Source: Chaenocephalus aceratus
Lineage: Eukaryota; Chordata; Actinopteri; Perciformes; Channichthyidae
Reading direction: 5' to 3'
Length of the DNA stretch: 64,000 nt
Assembly: GCA_023974075.1 (NCBI GenBank)
Contig: JAMFTG010000260.1
Location: 62,001 to 126,000, forward strand
Of this stretch, positions 46,251 through 58,138 are shown one piece after another. A program made the position numbers and the translations under genes. The notes beneath the pieces were generated by a model. That model searched no databases. It was not told the origin of the DNA and saw only the letters and a program-made list of their open reading frames with translations. Each line of letters opens with the position of its first letter. Position 1 is the stretch's first letter.

Positions 46251-46818
46251 CAGCCTCAGGACAAAATCAAGAGCCGCCATTTAAATAAATCGTATTAAAA
46301 GGTGAATATTTCCCGTGTGAAACTGGTGTTAAACCGGCAGATTATCATGACCGAGAGCCGGTGCACGAGCCTCCTGCAGCCGGACTCCTCTCCGCACAAC
46401 ACGTGCATCAAAACGCATCCAAAGACTTCATGTGTCTCCTCTCTCGTGCGTAAAATGCCCACATTTTCGGGGTGCAAACGGTCCCGGGTGGAGGGGACGG
46501 AGAGAGTCTCAGCTGCAGGTGGCCGAGTGAGTGTCAACACTAACCTGCTGTTATCGGGGGTGCTCGGGGATCTCCTTCAGCTCTCCATCCTGCGCGAGTC
46601 GACGTGTATGTTTTCAACAACGCACGAGCTTAGCAAGAAACCGCAGGGCTCCTCAGTGCATGGCAGAAGCAGAACATAAAAAAAGAGCCTCGCAGTTGTG
46701 ATGTTTCTGGTTCTGCTGCCTGAGCCTCACCCTCACTGGTGTTTTCTCTCTCCGCTGCTCCTGACGCGCCGCGCATCCCCGCAGACACAGGCAGGGATGT
46801 GGTGGTGGTGGTACCCCC

Positions 46819-46833
46819 GTCGCTACTGGCAAC
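46819..46833. promoter_or_regulatory. RFX-like X-box 1
   Basis: GTCGCTACTGGCAAC: two half-sites in the inverted arrangement bound by RFX factors, with a 3-base spacer. Confidence 0.5.
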
Positions 46834-46835
46834 CT

Positions 46836-46850
46836 GTTGCTATAGCAATC
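46836..46850. promoter_or_regulatory. RFX-like X-box 2
   Basis: GTTGCTATAGCAATC, an almost perfect inverted repeat starting 17 bp after the first X-box. Confidence 0.5.
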
Positions 46851-46989
46851 CTCCGTGCAGGTATGTTGCACGCGGAGGAGAACAAAGGTGTGGCTGTGAT
46901 CCTGGAGTCCAAAAAATGAAGAGAAATATAAGAAGCAGGACAAAACAATTAAGATTAAAAATGCGTAAAAGTGCGTAATGTGTGCATGA

Positions 46990-47362
46990 CTTTATTACAA
47001 GTGCCTTTAAACATGAAGATACAAACTGAAAGGATCAGGTACTTTAGTTTTCAACGAGCCAAACCTTTAGTGCTTTTTTAATAGGTTTATTATTTATGAA
47101 GACACAAAAATACTTTGCTGCAGATTTTGCAGAAGTGATACACAATGCTCGTATGGATCAAAGTTGAGTTAATTGTGACTTTTATGATGTTTTGGTATCT
47201 TAGCATCAACATCAATATATTATATTATGAAGTGTCATAAATTAAGGAGCATATTCTGCAGGGTTTACCATAAGCAATATGAATGAAAGGTATGCACACC
47301 CATACACTTTGCTGCCGTTTTTTTACTTGCCCAGGATGGATGTGAGCAGCCAGCATTTAGAG
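46990..47362. other. Gene-free stretch
   Basis: AT-rich, nothing recognised. Confidence 0.5.
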
Positions 47363-48076
47363 CAGTGGTTCCCAACCCCCCCCCCCCCCTTGGCGTTGAT
47401 CGCAGGGGGGGCGCCAGGCCTCAGATGATTTGAGGCCAAATATCATATTTAGATTTTTTTTTTACATAGAATTGTAAAGCAATACATGATTGTCACTATA
47501 AGCCTTGTCTCTACATTACAATAAAATATAAAAAATAATTGATTAATTAATTTGAATACAAATTCAAGTTAGTATTAAAGACATAAAAAGACAGAAGTGT
47601 ATAATTCTTTCTATAGAAATGTTTCTTTTGCCCGTAAATTGTCCAAACCGGGCTTGTCTGGATAAGCGCATTTTAAAACACAGTCATTGTCCATGCCGGG
47701 TTCAGTTGGATTATTTGTCACAGTTGCTCCGATCAGATCGGTCTCCTCCATTTTGATTATTTACGACTTTTGAATCCACATAAACACATCGGCAAAATCC
47801 GGTTTACTTTGAGCATGTGTTTTAAACAATCCCTTTGTGAATTGTTTCCACTTGCGCCGTCCTTTAATTTCTTCATACAGCGGGAATCAAATGGAATTAA
47901 TCCTGAGTCCAATAACCATCAAAGTCGCTCCAATAGTGCTCCTTGATTACGCTTTCATCCTCCTTTACACGATACTTCACATTCATCCAGTTTGTGACAG
48001 TCGTTTGTAGCATTTTGAGACTTTTAAACTTTAATTACCGCTGTTTGCGCCCCCCCCCCCCCCCCCTTGTGTGTGT

Positions 48077-48107
<31 letters not shown>

Positions 48108-48166
48108 GCGCAACTTCCAACAGGAGTCATTTGGGGGGCTCTTGGGAAAACAGGTGGGAACCACTG
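47363..48166. mobile_element. Non-autonomous hAT element
   Basis: Ends CAGTGGTTCCCAACC and GGTGGGAACCACTG are typical hAT termini, flanked by ATTTAGAG and ATTTTAGAG, an 8-bp duplication with one extra T. G/C homopolymers and a short (GT)n lie near the right end. No transposase. Confidence 0.82.
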
Positions 48167-48578
48167 ATTTTAGAGGATATTGTGTGATAGCATCTCAATT
48201 TTAAGTTATTAAAAATGCTCGTCCAAAGTGTGTAGCAGTTGTCAAAGCCGAGTTTTTGTGACCTCTGTGCTTTTTTATTATTCTTATTATTAATCCTTGA
48301 AGAAGACACTTTGTCATGATGCTAAATACGTAGACTATTCTGCCAAAACAATGTGTGCACCTCCATAGACTTGGCTGCAGATGTTCTAGTTGCAACGGCT
48401 GAGTGCACCTTGATTTTAAAGATATATCTTTATTAACTTGGATTACGTTATCAAAATGCATTAATCTTAAAGAGAAGACATTGTTTGTGCCAGGTTTAGC
48501 TATTAGCTCATTTCTACCCGCAGTCTCTAAAGGTGTTGTGATGGCATCTCAAACAGGAAACACTCCCTTCTGTGTTCC

Positions 48579-48582
<4 letters not shown>

Positions 48583-48643
<61 letters not shown>
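48583..48643. repeat. (GT)n microsatellite
   Basis: Uninterrupted GT run marking the left boundary of the mosaic duplication. Confidence 0.97.
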
Positions 48644-48644
<1 letters not shown>

Positions 48645-49376
48645 TGCCTGATTAGGAGTCACAAAGCTTTGCATGTGTGTCGATGAGATATGAAAGAAGT
48701 ATAAAGATGTGTGTGATAACGAAGGGGGCCTCAAGCCGCCATTGGCTACCCCCACTTTGTGCTGCTGGCAGGAAAAACGGACGGTCTTAGAGCAAGGAGA
48801 AAGTCATCACAACATTAACTCAGTCATAAGACTAACGAGTGGTGCAGGAGAATGAGTCCTAAAACGCTGAAATGACTCAGCATTTAATCACTTCTGGTTC
48901 CCTCGTCTCGAAGTCAACGTTTTAAAAAAGTGTTTTTAGTTAGAACCTGAAATAAGGTTCTATGGTTACCACAAGCTGAAAAGATGTTCACATTTTGTTC
49001 TATGACATAATATACGTCCACTGTTGAATGTCCGAGGCTTCTATGTTTCATAAAAACAGCGGTTGCTAACAAGTGACTAAATAAAAGGAATAAAACGTCA
49101 TGACGCCAAACATTAGCCGCCTTTAGCTTAGCGGTGGTGACGTGAAGTCACGCGACCGTGATCAAGTTCCTTTATAGCCAACACCCTTTTACTCCTGCGA
49201 TTGCATTTACGCTTCAGTTAAGCTTCATGTGGTGTTAATATGTAAAGATTATCCTGCTAACAAAACACGTAAATGTGTGTTTGCCAAAAAGCTTATTTTC
49301 TGTAATATACCAAATCCAATAAGGAAACCCCATTACTTGTTGCTTAGGGACCCGTTGCGATGCTAATTTCCGGGTT
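48643..49376 (+). repeat. Duplicated block carrying the L2 pre-insertion site
   Basis: Collinear with 23893-24273 and then 28245-28540, but without the 4-kb L2 element: AAGTGACTAAATAAAAGG runs straight into ACGTCATGACGCC at about 49095. It also holds about 60 extra bases near 48955-49010. Confidence 0.9.
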
Positions 49377-49577
49377 GCACTCGCAAACACATTTCATAAC
49401 TCCGTGGATGCGCTGCTTCAATGTGAGGAAAGGAAGCAGGGTTTTCTCAGGAGGTGTGCAGAGGATGATTGCAAATAGCAACATATTCAGAGTTTGGTGT
49501 CAGAGAGAAGATTGTTATTCTGCATGCTGTCTGGGGGTCTCAGCTCAAAGAGCAGCCTGGGCCCGGAGCCCGGAGAC
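49377..49577 (+). repeat. Duplicated segment, partner of 18771-18963
   Basis: Same order and high identity, including TGGGCCCGGAGCCCGGAGAC. It is joined directly to the preceding block, which comes from a different part of the window. Confidence 0.88.
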
Positions 49578-49580
49578 GTG

Positions 49581-49611
<31 letters not shown>

Positions 49612-49619
49612 TGTGGTGT

Positions 49620-49671
<52 letters not shown>
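49578..49671. repeat. (GT)n microsatellite with GGT interruptions
   Basis: Right boundary of the mosaic duplication. Confidence 0.95.
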
Positions 49672-49672
<1 letters not shown>

Positions 49673-49679
49673 TTGGCTT

Positions 49680-50277
49680 CTTGCTGTCTCTCTGACACAT
49701 GAAAGTCCCGCTGAGCTCCAGAGGAAGTGACAGTGCACCAGGAGGTCAGAGAGTGACTATGCAGAGAGTCAGGGGGGATCTCCAGTTACATAACGACCTC
49801 AGATAACTGTCAGCAGCTAAACTCCAACATCCATAACATGAGCAAAACATCGCCACCTGGTGGAGGATGACGAGGACTACATGACTGACTCAGTCCATCC
49901 AGTATTATCTATATTTCTATCTGTAATTAAATGTGTTTATAGCTTCATAGTATCTCGTAGAAAGTTAATTACAGTGAATACTTTCCAAAGCTTCACTGCA
50001 GAATAAGAAAATAACTGCGTGAACTACTCCCAAATAGAGCTAGAAGATAAACACTATCTATGCACAAAGTTATTTATTTGGGGAATGCGCTTGCTTTGCT
50101 TTCTTGATAAAAGTTTGACTTATAACGCTCACATGGAGACAACAACCATAATGTGACAGAATGACGTAATGTACTTGATACTTGGTGATAGCAAATAACA
50201 TTTAAGGGTTTAAAAAAACAATATGTATTTGATCCTAAACTGACTTCATCTTAATTATTGGATTAAGGCTGGTTCAT
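49680..50277. other. Gene-free stretch
   Basis: No supported exon or repeat family. Confidence 0.5.
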
Positions 50278-50531
50278 TTAACCCTCCTATTGTCTTAGTT
50301 TTCCCCCCTTACTTTGGTATTTGCGGTCAAATTTGACCGGTCCTGTTTTAACTGCTATTACATTAACACAAAAAACATTAATCATCACCACATTTCATTT
50401 AACACCCTTTCTAACTGTACATATTGGATCAGACTACTGGAACAACCGAAGTAAATATACAAAGAATAGACACTGAACATGGATTGCATATGCCAGGTGT
50501 GATCCATGTGGGGGGATGGGCACATAAGAGC

Positions 50532-50995
50532 CAGGGGTGGTTCTAGGGGGGGCAGGGGGGGCCAGTGCCCCCTAACACTGACCTCTGGCCCCCCTAACAA
50601 TGAAAAGTCTTTTTTTGTTTTTTTTAAATGTATATTCTCTGGTACTCGGTTTGCCAAAAACCGCAGGATTGTGTTGCTGTAATGTGAGAATGTGCAGACA
50701 CCGTATGTACAGTAGAGATGTAACTGTTCATTGCCTTTATTTTTATATAAATATGGTGTTAATGCAAACATTGCACTATAACTTAAGCTGAAGCTAACAG
50801 TAATAACTATAAGATCTATCTGAAATAAATAAGTGTACTGAAACAAATACCAATAACTGTATTGCATTGTTTTCGTATGCGCAATTACTTCATACCGTCT
50901 AGTTCTCTTTTTCGTCCTGCATTTATTGAGCCCCCCTCAGAAAATAACTGGCCCCCCAGTGGCCCCCCCAGTCAAATTGGGGTGTTACAAAGTTG
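50532..50995. mobile_element. hAT-like fragment nested in the piggyBac-like element
   Basis: Starts CAGGGGTGGTTCTAGG, a typical hAT end, with GGGGGCCAGTGCCCCC. The far side has TGGCCCCCCCAGTC, but no matching terminus or target duplication was found. Confidence 0.5.
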
Positions 50996-51079
50996 ACTAA
51001 ATCATCCACAATTCAAGGAAAGTGGTGTGATCAGCCATTGTATATGTTCAAATGTCTACTGTGAAGGACATCATTTTTT

Positions 51080-51780
51080 TTTTTTTTTAGCCTTTATTTA
51101 TACAGGTGTAAAATCTCATTGAGACCTGTCAGTGGTAACACTACCACACATAGTTACAGACAGGACACCAAACACAGAGGCAACACTCAAATACAACATC
51201 GTAAAAAAAGTAGTCATTGAAACCCATATACAGTAGTCAGATATAGCAGGTGCAAACACCCACAGATGATTTCTCCAGCTTTTTTAAAATGAGTTTAAAA
51301 TCCGTGATGGGTATCAAAGTGGTCAGCTGAAGTTCCTGCTGAAGGGTGTTCCCGGTCGAGGGGGCAGAGTATAATAATAATAATAATAATTCCTTACATT
51401 TATTATAGCGCTTTTTCAATGACTCAAAGCGCTTTACATATACACACATTACACACATATCATACATGCAATGGTCAGAAACTGTGGACAATACCCACAG
51501 GAGCAAGTTCAGGTGAAGTGTCTTGCCCAAGGACACACCGTATGATATGGCTTTTTCCCCAAGCACCGTGCGTCCTGAGGGACGGACGGGTGATGTCATT
51601 TTGAGATGGTAGTATAGCTGTACTGTTTGTGTGATATGTAAGTGGATATGTAGAGGGGCAGCCGTCCAAGCATAGCGGTATAGATGAGTTTGTACCAGTG
51701 CAGTGATCTGCGCATTCATAATGATGTCCAGTCGACTAAAGAGTACAGCGTGCAGTGGTGTGTGAGGCCCCATCATAAAG
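51080..51780 (-). mobile_element. Retrotransposon fragments, minus strand
   Basis: A T run then AGCCTTTATTTATACAGG reads on the minus strand as a retroposon 3' end with poly-A. It is interrupted at about 51370-51605 by a second fragment with (TAA)n, TAGCGCTTTTTCAATGACTC and CTTGCCCAAGGACACAC, common in fish LINE tails. No intact protein. Confidence 0.55.
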
Positions 51781-51871
51781 CCTTAATGCAATCGAATGTA
51801 AAACTAAAAAGTTATGATTGATGAAAGTAGTAAATCGGTCAGATTTGACCCGAAGACAACACGAGGGTTAA

Positions 51872-52600
51872 GGGGTTTGCATTAAAGGACGTTTTTGCAT
51901 GCAACTACCGGTGAGGTGTATACGTGCTAGTGGCAGATTAGTTACCTTTCCCATTCCCAGGTGAGTGAGGTGGATAAGATTTAACCATTAAAGGAAACTC
52001 TACATTTTCCAAAGCTACTACTCGGCAGGTTTCTAATGTAGTCATCCCTTTAACTATTATCAAGATGAGACCACACTGAGAAGGAAATATGTTTTGTTAT
52101 TCCCTTTAATGTTCCGCATGTATTACTTTCATCTTAATATGTAATGTTTTAAAGAGGTTTTCAAGTGTAAAATGTAAAACATTGAGTCTGTCAAAACATA
52201 AAAGTCTCTCTTAAAAAATCTGCATAGTTCAACATTTCTCATTTTTTTGGTATCTGGAGCTTATTTGAGACGGCTTCAAGTGCAAAGTGATCTCTCAGCC
52301 CAATAGCTTCTTATTTAGCAATCATCATTTGTATGCAAAAAACAAGTTTAATGCAAAAACTATGCATCGTGCACTTTAATGACAACAAACCACACTCCAT
52401 TTCACATGACATCTGTTTAATTGCTGCAGTAATGAGAATTGAAGTGTGAAAGATTGAAAGTTATCATGTTTATTTTATCTGATCAAAGTTCCTGTAGCTT
52501 TATCATCACGTTTGTGTTAACTAACAGTGACTTTGCTGAACATGGTGTGTCAATCAAGCTGTTATATAAAAATATATTTCACATGAAATGCTGGGTTGGG
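51872..52600. other. Gene-free stretch
   Basis: AT-rich, nothing recognised. Confidence 0.5.
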
Positions 52601-52619
52601 ACATGCTGATTGGGCAGCT

Positions 52620-52752
52620 CAGATCAGCGGAGGGAGCTGATTGGTCTGTGCTGCCTCTGTGTCAGTCTCCCGGCCCTCAGCTCACGCTTCAGAAGAGAAA
52701 GATCAGAGAGAAATGAGAGGAGACTTCTGAGAATTTCACCTTTCACTGCCAG
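52620..52752 (+). promoter_or_regulatory. Possible TATA-less promoter and untranslated first exon
   Basis: Two inverted CCAAT boxes (ATTGG near 52609 and 52641), then purine-rich sequence ending CTGCCAG before GTAGCG (donor at 52753). No TATA box and no downstream exon identified. Weak. Confidence 0.25.
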
Positions 52753-52759
52753 GTAGCGG

Positions 52760-53130
52760 CAGCAGGGAATCAGAACTACCGCATGCATGTGATGTGATGC
52801 ATGTGTTTATCAGTACATATACATGTGCCTGACATGTGAACAAATAAAGCAAACAGTTTGTTCTGCATTTCTTTGTGAACATCTTTAAACCTATTCTCGC
52901 ATGTACCCAAGGTTACTTCAAGATCACGCTTCACATTTTAGTATATAAGGTGATGACTGAACTGACTTTTGAGATATCCGAAAAAGAAACAAAAACCTTT
53001 ACTTCCCAAGATGTAATAATATTTAAAAAGTAACCTTTACCACTCGTCACAATTTGACATATCTGTTATTGGCACGTCAGTCTAAAGCAAAGGGAAGAAT
53101 ACGAGGCTTTCAAAATCGGAGAATGTCTCG
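52760..53130. other. Gene-free stretch
   Basis: Nothing recognised. Confidence 0.45.
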
Positions 53131-53134
53131 AATG

Positions 53135-53157
53135 TGTGTTTGTGTGTGTGTGTGTGT

Positions 53158-53191
<34 letters not shown>
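53135..53191. repeat. (GT)n microsatellite
   Basis: GT dinucleotides with one GGT interruption. Confidence 0.95.
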
Positions 53192-53194
<3 letters not shown>

Positions 53195-53458
53195 CCTCCC
53201 TACCTATCTTTGGTTCCCTGGTGTGTTTCTATCAGATTATGCTCGTCTTCCGTCTCAGACTCATCTCCACGGTGCTGTAACTACAACTGTATGTCGTTTT
53301 ATTTGGGCCATACTTAAAATCTAACATATTTAAAAGCTGACGAAACATCGCTCAGAGTTCAGGGTTAGGTGATGACACGTCTTGCACTAAAGGGTCTGTT
53401 TGGACGGGGGCAGATTCTGTCAGGGTGTTAGATTCAGATCTGAAAATGTGTCAGGGAC

Positions 53459-54000
53459 AAATTAATCATGGCCATACAATACAATACAATACGATACAAT
53501 ATCATACAATAACGATACGATACGATACGATATCATACAATACGATACGATATCATACAATACGATACGATATCATACCATACGATACAATATCATACGA
53601 TACGATACAATACAATACGATATCATACGATACGATACGATACGATACAATACGATACAATACGATACGAGACAATACGATACGATATCATACAATAGAT
53701 ACAATACGATACGATATCATACAATACGATACGATATCATACAATAGATACAATACGATATCTTACGATACGATACGATACGATATCATACAATAGATAC
53801 GATACGATATCATACAATAGATACAATACGATACGATATCTTACAATACAATACAATACGACATGATACAAAATAATACGATATGATACGATACAATAAG
53901 ATGCAATACAATACCATTCCATATCATACAATACACTATGTTGCGATACAATACAATACACTTCGATCCGATACGATACGATACGATACGATAAAATGAA
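53459..54000. repeat. Pentanucleotide array (ATACR)n
   Basis: About 540 bp built of ATACA and ATACG pentamers with inserted ATATC steps. Decayed pentamers continue to about 54075. Open frames on both strands are artefacts of the repeat. Confidence 0.95.
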
Positions 54001-54079
54001 ATACTACACGTACGCTTTGTCACGATACGATGTGATACGTACGATACCGTTCGCTATGCCACTCTCTACTATACGATAC

Positions 54080-55440
54080 CAAATGCTACATCACAATACG
54101 ATAATGTATTCAAGTCTGATATTTTTCTTGCATCAAAATGGACAAATATAAGGACAAGATACAAGGAAGCAGACATTTAACATAAACATTACAATCACTG
54201 AGGACTATATGTTCAAGATTCTTTAAATACCATTCGATCTGGGTTAAACTCGACACTGTACACGAGAGACATGCACACAAACAGACTTTCCTGCAGATTT
54301 TTCTCGGGAATTTGTCAGGTGCAAGGTGATCATTGCAATAGTCCTGCAGTCAGTAACACAATCTTAATATGTGGACTGGCACTTTGTGAGCAGTGGGAAT
54401 TCAAAGGTAGCTCAACCCCCCCCCCGAGAGAACCACAAAGACAAGCTAATGAAATACTCCTGCCACATATAATTCATTTTGAAACGTGGCTGAATGGTGC
54501 AGTTGTTATCAAAGTGACTGTGGGACTAAAACTGACCACACTGCATCACCACAACTTCCAGTTAATACCCAGCTGAATCATGCAGATGAGTCAAATGTAT
54601 TTCCGTCTCTCCTCGTGCATTAATCACCGAGGACAGTGGCGGGTCAGCCCATCCTGTTCAGGGAAGCTTTGGCTGATCGTGTGAACCCTAAAACCTTCTT
54701 GTACGAGAAACAATTTCCTCTGTCTGAGTGCTAAATGTTTGTCTGTGGCAGAGAGGGAGAAGAATACTGATGATCGGTTGCAGGTGGCAGTGAATGATAA
54801 TGTTTTATTGAGTCTGCTAAATGCTCTTAAATCATGTTTTTAACTTCATACATATTCAACACGTTTTGTGAGGCAGAAATAGCCACCAACATGGTTTGAA
54901 CCACAGCTGCTGAAAGCCCAGTTAGTGCAGTTATTTAAAACATGTGCAATTATTAAATATATTTTAGGGATAATATGGTGTCCTGCCAATGTTATTCTCT
55001 TTGGATTAAAAAGGAAAAAACGAAATTTAGACTACCACGTGAGACTTAAACTGTCCTGTAATGATTGAATTTAACTAATTAGATTCAATCAATGAGTGAA
55101 TATTCAACTTATTCGACAAAAGGTTTCATAAAGGAAATATTCTTAGTGTTTTTGATAATACAAAACAAGGCATGTGAACTGAAGATGTCACTTTATGCTC
55201 AGAAAATTGTAATTATATATTATATTTGTTGCGACCTGGCTCAAAAGGCCACAACAAAAAGGAGACACAACATGTCAACGGGTAGAAAAATATGTTTATT
55301 AAAGAAAGTAATTCAAATTAGCTAAATTCATAGAGTGCAACAAAGTGGAGCAACTGAGAAAACCCGTACTTCATACACAACCAACACCCAGGTGTCTGCA
55401 GAGCGAGAACAGAGAGGAGCAGAGAGGCTTTAAATAGCTG
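54080..55440. other. Gene-free stretch
   Basis: No supported exon, RNA gene or repeat family. Confidence 0.5.
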
Positions 55441-56640
55441 CAGTGTTGTAGTCAAGTCACCAATTCACGAGTCCAAGTCACTGTCGAGTCACCACTCTTC
55501 GAGTCCGAGTCCAAGTCCGAGTCACCTAGGGAGAGTCGTAGTCGAGTCCGAGTCCAAGTCTGAGTCACCCAAGGAGTGTCCGAGTCGAGTCCGAGTCGAG
55601 TCCGAGTCGAGTCCGAGTCGAGTCCGAGTCATCATTACCTGTTCGAGTCCGAGTCCAAGTCCCCTAAGAAGAGTCAAGTCAAGTCCGAGTCACAAGTCTT
55701 CATGTATTAATCTTCGTGGATATATGTGCTGAAATGTAGCTGCTCCTCTACATTGCTGTTATCCTGTCATGTTATACTAATCTGTCTATTGAACTGCTGT
55801 GAAGCGAGTTTGGCTACAATTCTTGTAATAGGTGCTATACAAATATAAAGCTTATTACTAATATTAATATTATTATTATATATAAATAAACTATATTTAA
55901 AATGAGTTACCTTTTAGAGAAGTGATTATATTTGTATGCCAACATTTTCCTATGGTAAAGTTTTCGTTTTGCACTTTTATTTTGATAGTAATAAGATCGG
56001 GACTCTTATTTTGAAGGAACTTTTACCGTTAAATCGGTTTACTATAAAGATTTAGCCCAAGAAAGCACATGGCTACTTGGCATGCAAAATGACGTCATTG
56101 TGCATGTTAAGTAGCCATGTGCTTTCGTGTTATCGGCTGAATCTGTATTTATTGATTAGATCACGTTACTCTGATGATAGTGTTCAAACAGCCTATATGT
56201 CTGAACTCGATCCTTAGAGTAATGTGTTACGGAGCCTTCTCTTCAATATTGTTTCTACATAACGAGCATTTTGCTCTGCTCTTTTCCAATGTGGAAGCAG
56301 AATGTGTGAAAATATACGGCAGGATGCGGGGTGTGTCTCTTTACATCTTTAGACTGGAATAGCGGGGCCCAGTACGTGAACTCGCCTCGCAGGTGCACAC
56401 GCCAGGATAGAGGACTCCAGAGAAAATGTGCTCGAGTCCGAGTCGGAGCGTCAATGTACGAGTCGAATCCGAGTCATCGTGGGGGGGGAAATTCACGAGT
56501 CCGAGTCCAAGTCAGCGTACGCGATAATTCACGAGTCCGAGTCCAAGTCATCCTGCGCGAGAATTCACGAGTCCAAGTCCGAGTCGGGTCAATTAGTGCG
56601 CGAGTCCGAGTCGAGTCACGAGTCCCGAAAATCGGCACTG
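55441..56640. mobile_element. Possible hAT-like element with GAGTCC-rich ends
   Basis: Starts CAGTGTTGTAGTCAAGTC and ends GGCACTG. Both ends are filled with GAGTCCGAGTCCAAGTC repeats (about 55470-55700 and 56430-56640). A diverged inverted repeat with AGCACATGGCTACTT lies near 56063-56127. No 8-bp target duplication found, so hAT assignment is tentative. Confidence 0.5.
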
Positions 56641-57616
56641 GAGTCCGACTCCATCTCTGGCTGCAGGACACCAGACCCAGGTGCCCTGACTACTGCAATC
56701 AATGCAATCACGACAGCCAATGCAGCCACAGACAGAACAGCCACACCCTCTCTACTGATGGACCCAGGGGCATCACAATATTTCTCTATTTTCAACGGCA
56801 GATTGATCTTTAATGAAACTAAACGTTATAAGAAGCAGTTTATTTATATTATTCCTTTCGAAATGCTAAGAAAAAAGACAACATTGGTGTCTCAAGAACA
56901 CTTTATTTTAAATAAATACAGCTCAAATAATTATCTCTACAGGCCATGTAGGCTGAGGTTTTCACTGCAGGCTTAACAGACTGATATTACTCACTGAGTA
57001 AAATCAGATATTTACCGTTTATCTTGGCATCAGACTCAATCACAATCTGTTCAACATCTGCGTTTCACAGCGAGGCCGACATCGGCAAACTGATAAACAT
57101 TGCTGTAACATCAACACACACACTCCTCTCACACACCTTGGAGGGAAGAAGATCCCGAAGCCGTTGCCAAAAACCGACCGCCAACACACTGCGTGATGTG
57201 AGGCCAGCTGCCGGATCATCGCTGCTCCATTACTCTCTTTTTATTTTGTAAATCCTACCTGGCTTGTGTCAAGATGGCTGTGAGTAAAGAGGATGAAGGA
57301 CACAAGCTCTGATCGACCCTGGCTCGCTGACCCAAAACAAAAGAGGCAAATAATGTTTCTGAATAAGCACAACATTAAATAAATGCTTGTTTCACTTTCA
57401 GCATTTTCTTCCCTTGTTGGATTTCGCCCGATTTCTTATGAGGTTTTTTCTAATTCTTTGAGAAATGGCACCAAAGGTTAATGCAGAGAAACAGTTCCAT
57501 GCATGATGGAGGTCATCACCTCCCCCTATCTTTCTGTAAATCCAGGTAAAAGTCTAGTTAGGTGCAGTGACTTAAATCAGTTCATATGGCCCAAACATAA
57601 TCCAACCAAATAAATA
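56641..57616. other. Gene-free stretch
   Basis: Short frames without recognisable domains. No repeat family assigned. Confidence 0.45.
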
Positions 57617-58138
57617 TTAAACGTCCCCTGTTATACTGTTTTTCATCATCATATCACAGGTCCCAGATATATACAGAACATGTCTCTGATTGGCTGAAAC
57701 ACAGATCATTGCAGCATTACCCATAATCCCCTCTGTTTCAGCCCTGTTTCCAAAGTGCTGATTCTCTGTCCGTTACTTTAGATGAAAACAAGGAGCCCCT
57801 CCCCACGCCCCTCTGAGAGATATATTTGGTTAAAAAGAACACAAAAGGTGCGTTCACACCGCAGTACTTTTCCCACTTTAGTTCCGATATGTCACGTTCA
57901 CACCAAAAAGAGCCGGAACTAAAATTGCAAACCACGCCCCGTAAAACTCCCAAAAAGTTTTGTGAAGCCGCCATTTTATTATCCTTGCATTAGCATTATT
58001 AGCATTAGCATTAGCATTATTAGCATTAGCATTATTAGCATTAGCATTAGCCCAGCGCACAAACGGAGAGAGACTAACTTATGGCAACACAAAAGAAAAC
58101 GTCGGAGCGATGGAGATGAGGAGGTGTCGGTGTTCTGG

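Larger units (their letters stand above)
46300..46870. promoter_or_regulatory. CpG-rich promoter-like patch with candidate first exon
   Basis: Locally GC- and CpG-rich in an otherwise AT-rich, transposon-rich region. Contains two RFX-like sites (46819-46850) and a consensus donor CAG/GTATGT at 46858-46866, so a plus-strand first exon ending at 46860 is plausible. A 125-codon plus frame (46302-46679) crosses the patch without recognisable similarity. Direction and gene are unknown. Confidence 0.4.
50278..51871. mobile_element. piggyBac-like element with TTAA ends, containing other inserts
   Basis: TTAACCCTCCTATTGTCTTA on the left and AAGACAACACGAGGGTTAA on the right, with subterminal GGTCAAATTTGACC and CAGATTTGACC. 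TTAACCCTC is a piggyBac-type end. The interior contains a hAT-like fragment and LINE-derived DNA. Confidence 0.75.

Noticed and set aside
46302..46679. 125-codon frame as a protein-coding gene
   Set aside because: No similarity recognised and no clear start context. Kept only as part of a promoter-like patch.
49850..49870. CTCF-like site around GCCACCTGGTGGAG
   Set aside because: The short motif resembles only part of the CTCF core, and the surrounding bases do not fit well enough.
51237..51776. 179-codon minus frame
   Set aside because: It crosses retrotransposon fragments and a (TAA)n tract and carries no domain.
56331..56976. 160- and 182-codon frames
   Set aside because: Driven by GAGTCC repeats, with no recognisable protein or exon structure.
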